16,226 bases of DNA from Gammaproteobacteria bacterium (GTDB taxonomy: Bacteria > Pseudomonadota > Gammaproteobacteria > DSM-19610): positions 1-16,226 of the forward strand of contig DRQL01000231.1 in NCBI GenBank assembly GCA_011371465.1, written 5' to 3'. Below, piece after piece: positions 15,583 to 16,226 of this stretch. Numbering within the stretch: position 1 is the first letter of the stretch; each line of letters starts with the position of its first letter. The notes beneath the pieces are model-generated. The model was not told where the DNA came from. It searched no databases and saw only the letters and a list, made by a program, of their open reading frames with translations. The position numbers and the translations under genes are program-made.

Positions 15583-15722
15583 AAGGGATGGCCTCTGGTA
15601 GTGATGGACGCTGAGCGGCGCAGTGATCAGTGCATAAAAGAACAGCCTCTCATTATGCCTGAAGGGTGTTTGGTGCCAGGTTCGAGCCAGGCAGGTACCG
15701 GTCAAATATGCGCATAATGTAT

Positions 15723-15751
15723 ATTATGTTAAATAACGGCTATTCTGGAAA
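15723..15751 (-). promoter_or_regulatory. Putative promoter of the DsrE-like gene
   Basis: On the minus strand TTTCCA (15746-15751, 4 of 6 to the -35 consensus) and CATAAT (15723-15728, 5 of 6 to the -10) are exactly 17 nt apart. It would give a leader of about 125 nt before the ATG at 15582. The -10 is one arm of the inverted repeat CATAAT-GTAT-ATTATG (15713-15728), which could also be a regulator site. Confidence 0.4.
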
Positions 15752-15774
15752 TCACCGCTGTTGGATTACATAAT
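15746..15774 (+). promoter_or_regulatory. Putative promoter reading into the lipoprotein gene
   Basis: On the plus strand TGGAAA (15746-15751, 4 of 6) and CATAAT (15769-15774, 5 of 6) are 17 nt apart. The -35 is the reverse complement of the -35 proposed for the DsrE-like gene, so the two divergent promoters would share one hexamer. The transcript would start near 15781 and carry the palindromic repeat in its leader of about 105 nt. Confidence 0.35.
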
Positions 15775-15820
15775 GCTGAATCTCGATGTTTCCAAAAAGC
15801 TAAGGAACCTCTGATCAATC

Positions 15821-15845
15821 CGTCATCCCGGCGAAGGCCGGAATT
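15821..15845. repeat. dRS3-like dispersed intergenic palindrome
   Basis: CGTCATCCCGGCGAAGGCCG followed by GAATT matches the widespread proteobacterial intergenic repeat of the form GTCATTCCCGCGAAnGCGGGAATCC, related in layout to neisserial dRS3 (ATTCCC-N8-GGGAAT). The core stem is CCGGC-GAAG-GCCGG (15828-15841), flanked by AT and AT that can also pair. It marks the point where the sequence turns A/T-rich. The rest of the 302-nt gap 15583-15884 holds only the promoters described here and a 13-codon open frame (15773-15814) that I do not regard as a gene. Confidence 0.6.
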
Positions 15846-15884
15846 CATGTTATTGAAAACACTAATAAAGGAGGACGAATCAAA

Positions 15885-16226
15885 ATGACCAACAAAAGTA
15901 TATTAACAAGCTTAATTATCATATTTTTATTAAGTGGCTGTACAACCATTGCTCATATCGATCCCCCGAGCAACTCTGTCTCAAATAAAAATATACCAAC
16001 CTTTATATCGAAAAATGATTTAACGATAAAGTCATCTGATTTAGGTAGTACATATGGAACATTTCCAGTTGATTTTGAACTAGGTGAGGCATTGAAAGCA
16101 TATTCAGAATCTTATCTTGGAAAGGTTAATATTGGAGACGCTGACATATCAAGCTTGGAAGGAGCATATGTTTCATTAAAGTCTTTTGATGTAAAAGAAA
16201 GTATGGAAGGCTTATTTAGAGAAGTA
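15885..16226 (+). CDS. Unrecognised lipoprotein, 5' part (gene continues past window)
   Basis: I do not recognise this family. The 114 visible residues open with a short lipoprotein signal (MTNKSILTSLIIIFLLSGC) whose lipobox LSGC places the lipidated cysteine at position 19. A Ser/Asn-rich linker follows (about 20-45), then a segment with hydrophilic, mixed secondary structure (DLGSTYGTFPVDFELGEALKAYSESYLGKVNIGDADISS). With Thr at +2 after the cysteine the protein would be sorted to the outer membrane by the usual Lol rule. The start is supported by AAAGGAGG (15867-15874), 10 nt before the ATG. My hand count gives 111 of 342 bases G+C, about 32%, far below the neighbouring genes, with A/T-ending codons throughout. 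It was probably acquired by horizontal transfer. The frame is open to the window edge. Confidence 0.8.
   Translation, partial: MTNKSILTSLIIIFLLSGCTTIAHIDPPSNSVSNKNIPTFISKNDLTIKSSDLGSTYGTFPVDFELGEALKAYSESYLGKVNIGDADISSLEGAYVSLKSFDVKESMEGLFREV

Noticed and set aside
15773..15814. 13-codon open frame (MLNLDVSKKLRNL) upstream of the lipoprotein gene
   Set aside because: It has no ribosome-binding site and no regulatory-leader features such as repeated codons or a following attenuator; it is too short to support as a gene.

Overview
The window is G+C-rich, gene-dense and all protein-coding, with no tRNA, rRNA, CRISPR array or transposase that I can see. It looks like a gammaproteobacterial chromosome, probably a salt-adapted or marine lineage. 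That is inferred from the NhaD-type Na+/H+ antiporter, an SLC13-type carrier with RCK_C domains, an exported DsrE-like protein, a CbpA-type DnaJ protein, and intergenic palindromes of the kinds scattered through proteobacterial genomes. I cannot name the species.

Left part (1-3276): the 5' two-thirds of a cbpA-like DnaJ co-chaperone gene (minus strand, running off the left edge), a REP-like palindrome, an APC amino-acid permease (minus) and, divergent from it, a membrane fatty-acid-desaturase-family di-iron enzyme (plus).

Central part (3279-10462): one compact minus-strand operon, moxR - DUF58 - DUF4381 - batA - batB/C fusion - batD. The junctions are overlaps of 4, 11 and 8 nt or gaps of 3 and 16 nt. 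This is the MoxR/Bat ('aerotolerance') system: an AAA+ ATPase, three von Willebrand-type proteins of which two carry complete metal-binding motifs and sit in the membrane, a TPR/low-complexity tail, and a large exported beta-rich protein with one membrane anchor. An A8 run near the end of the DUF4381 gene lies where a +1 shift would fuse it to BatA.

Right part (10564-15582): a LysR-type regulator (minus) divergent from an SLC13/RCK_C transporter (plus), followed by a 17-bp perfect (about 22-bp extended) hairpin and nhaD (plus). Convergent with nhaD is a small exported DsrE-like protein (minus). The two transporters probably share sodium-dependent physiology, and the LysR protein is the obvious candidate regulator of the first.

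Far right (15583-16226): composition changes sharply. After a divergent promoter region and a dRS3-like palindrome, the sequence becomes about 32% G+C and enters a truncated gene for an unrecognised lipoprotein. This is the likely edge of horizontally acquired DNA and the part least explained by known families.
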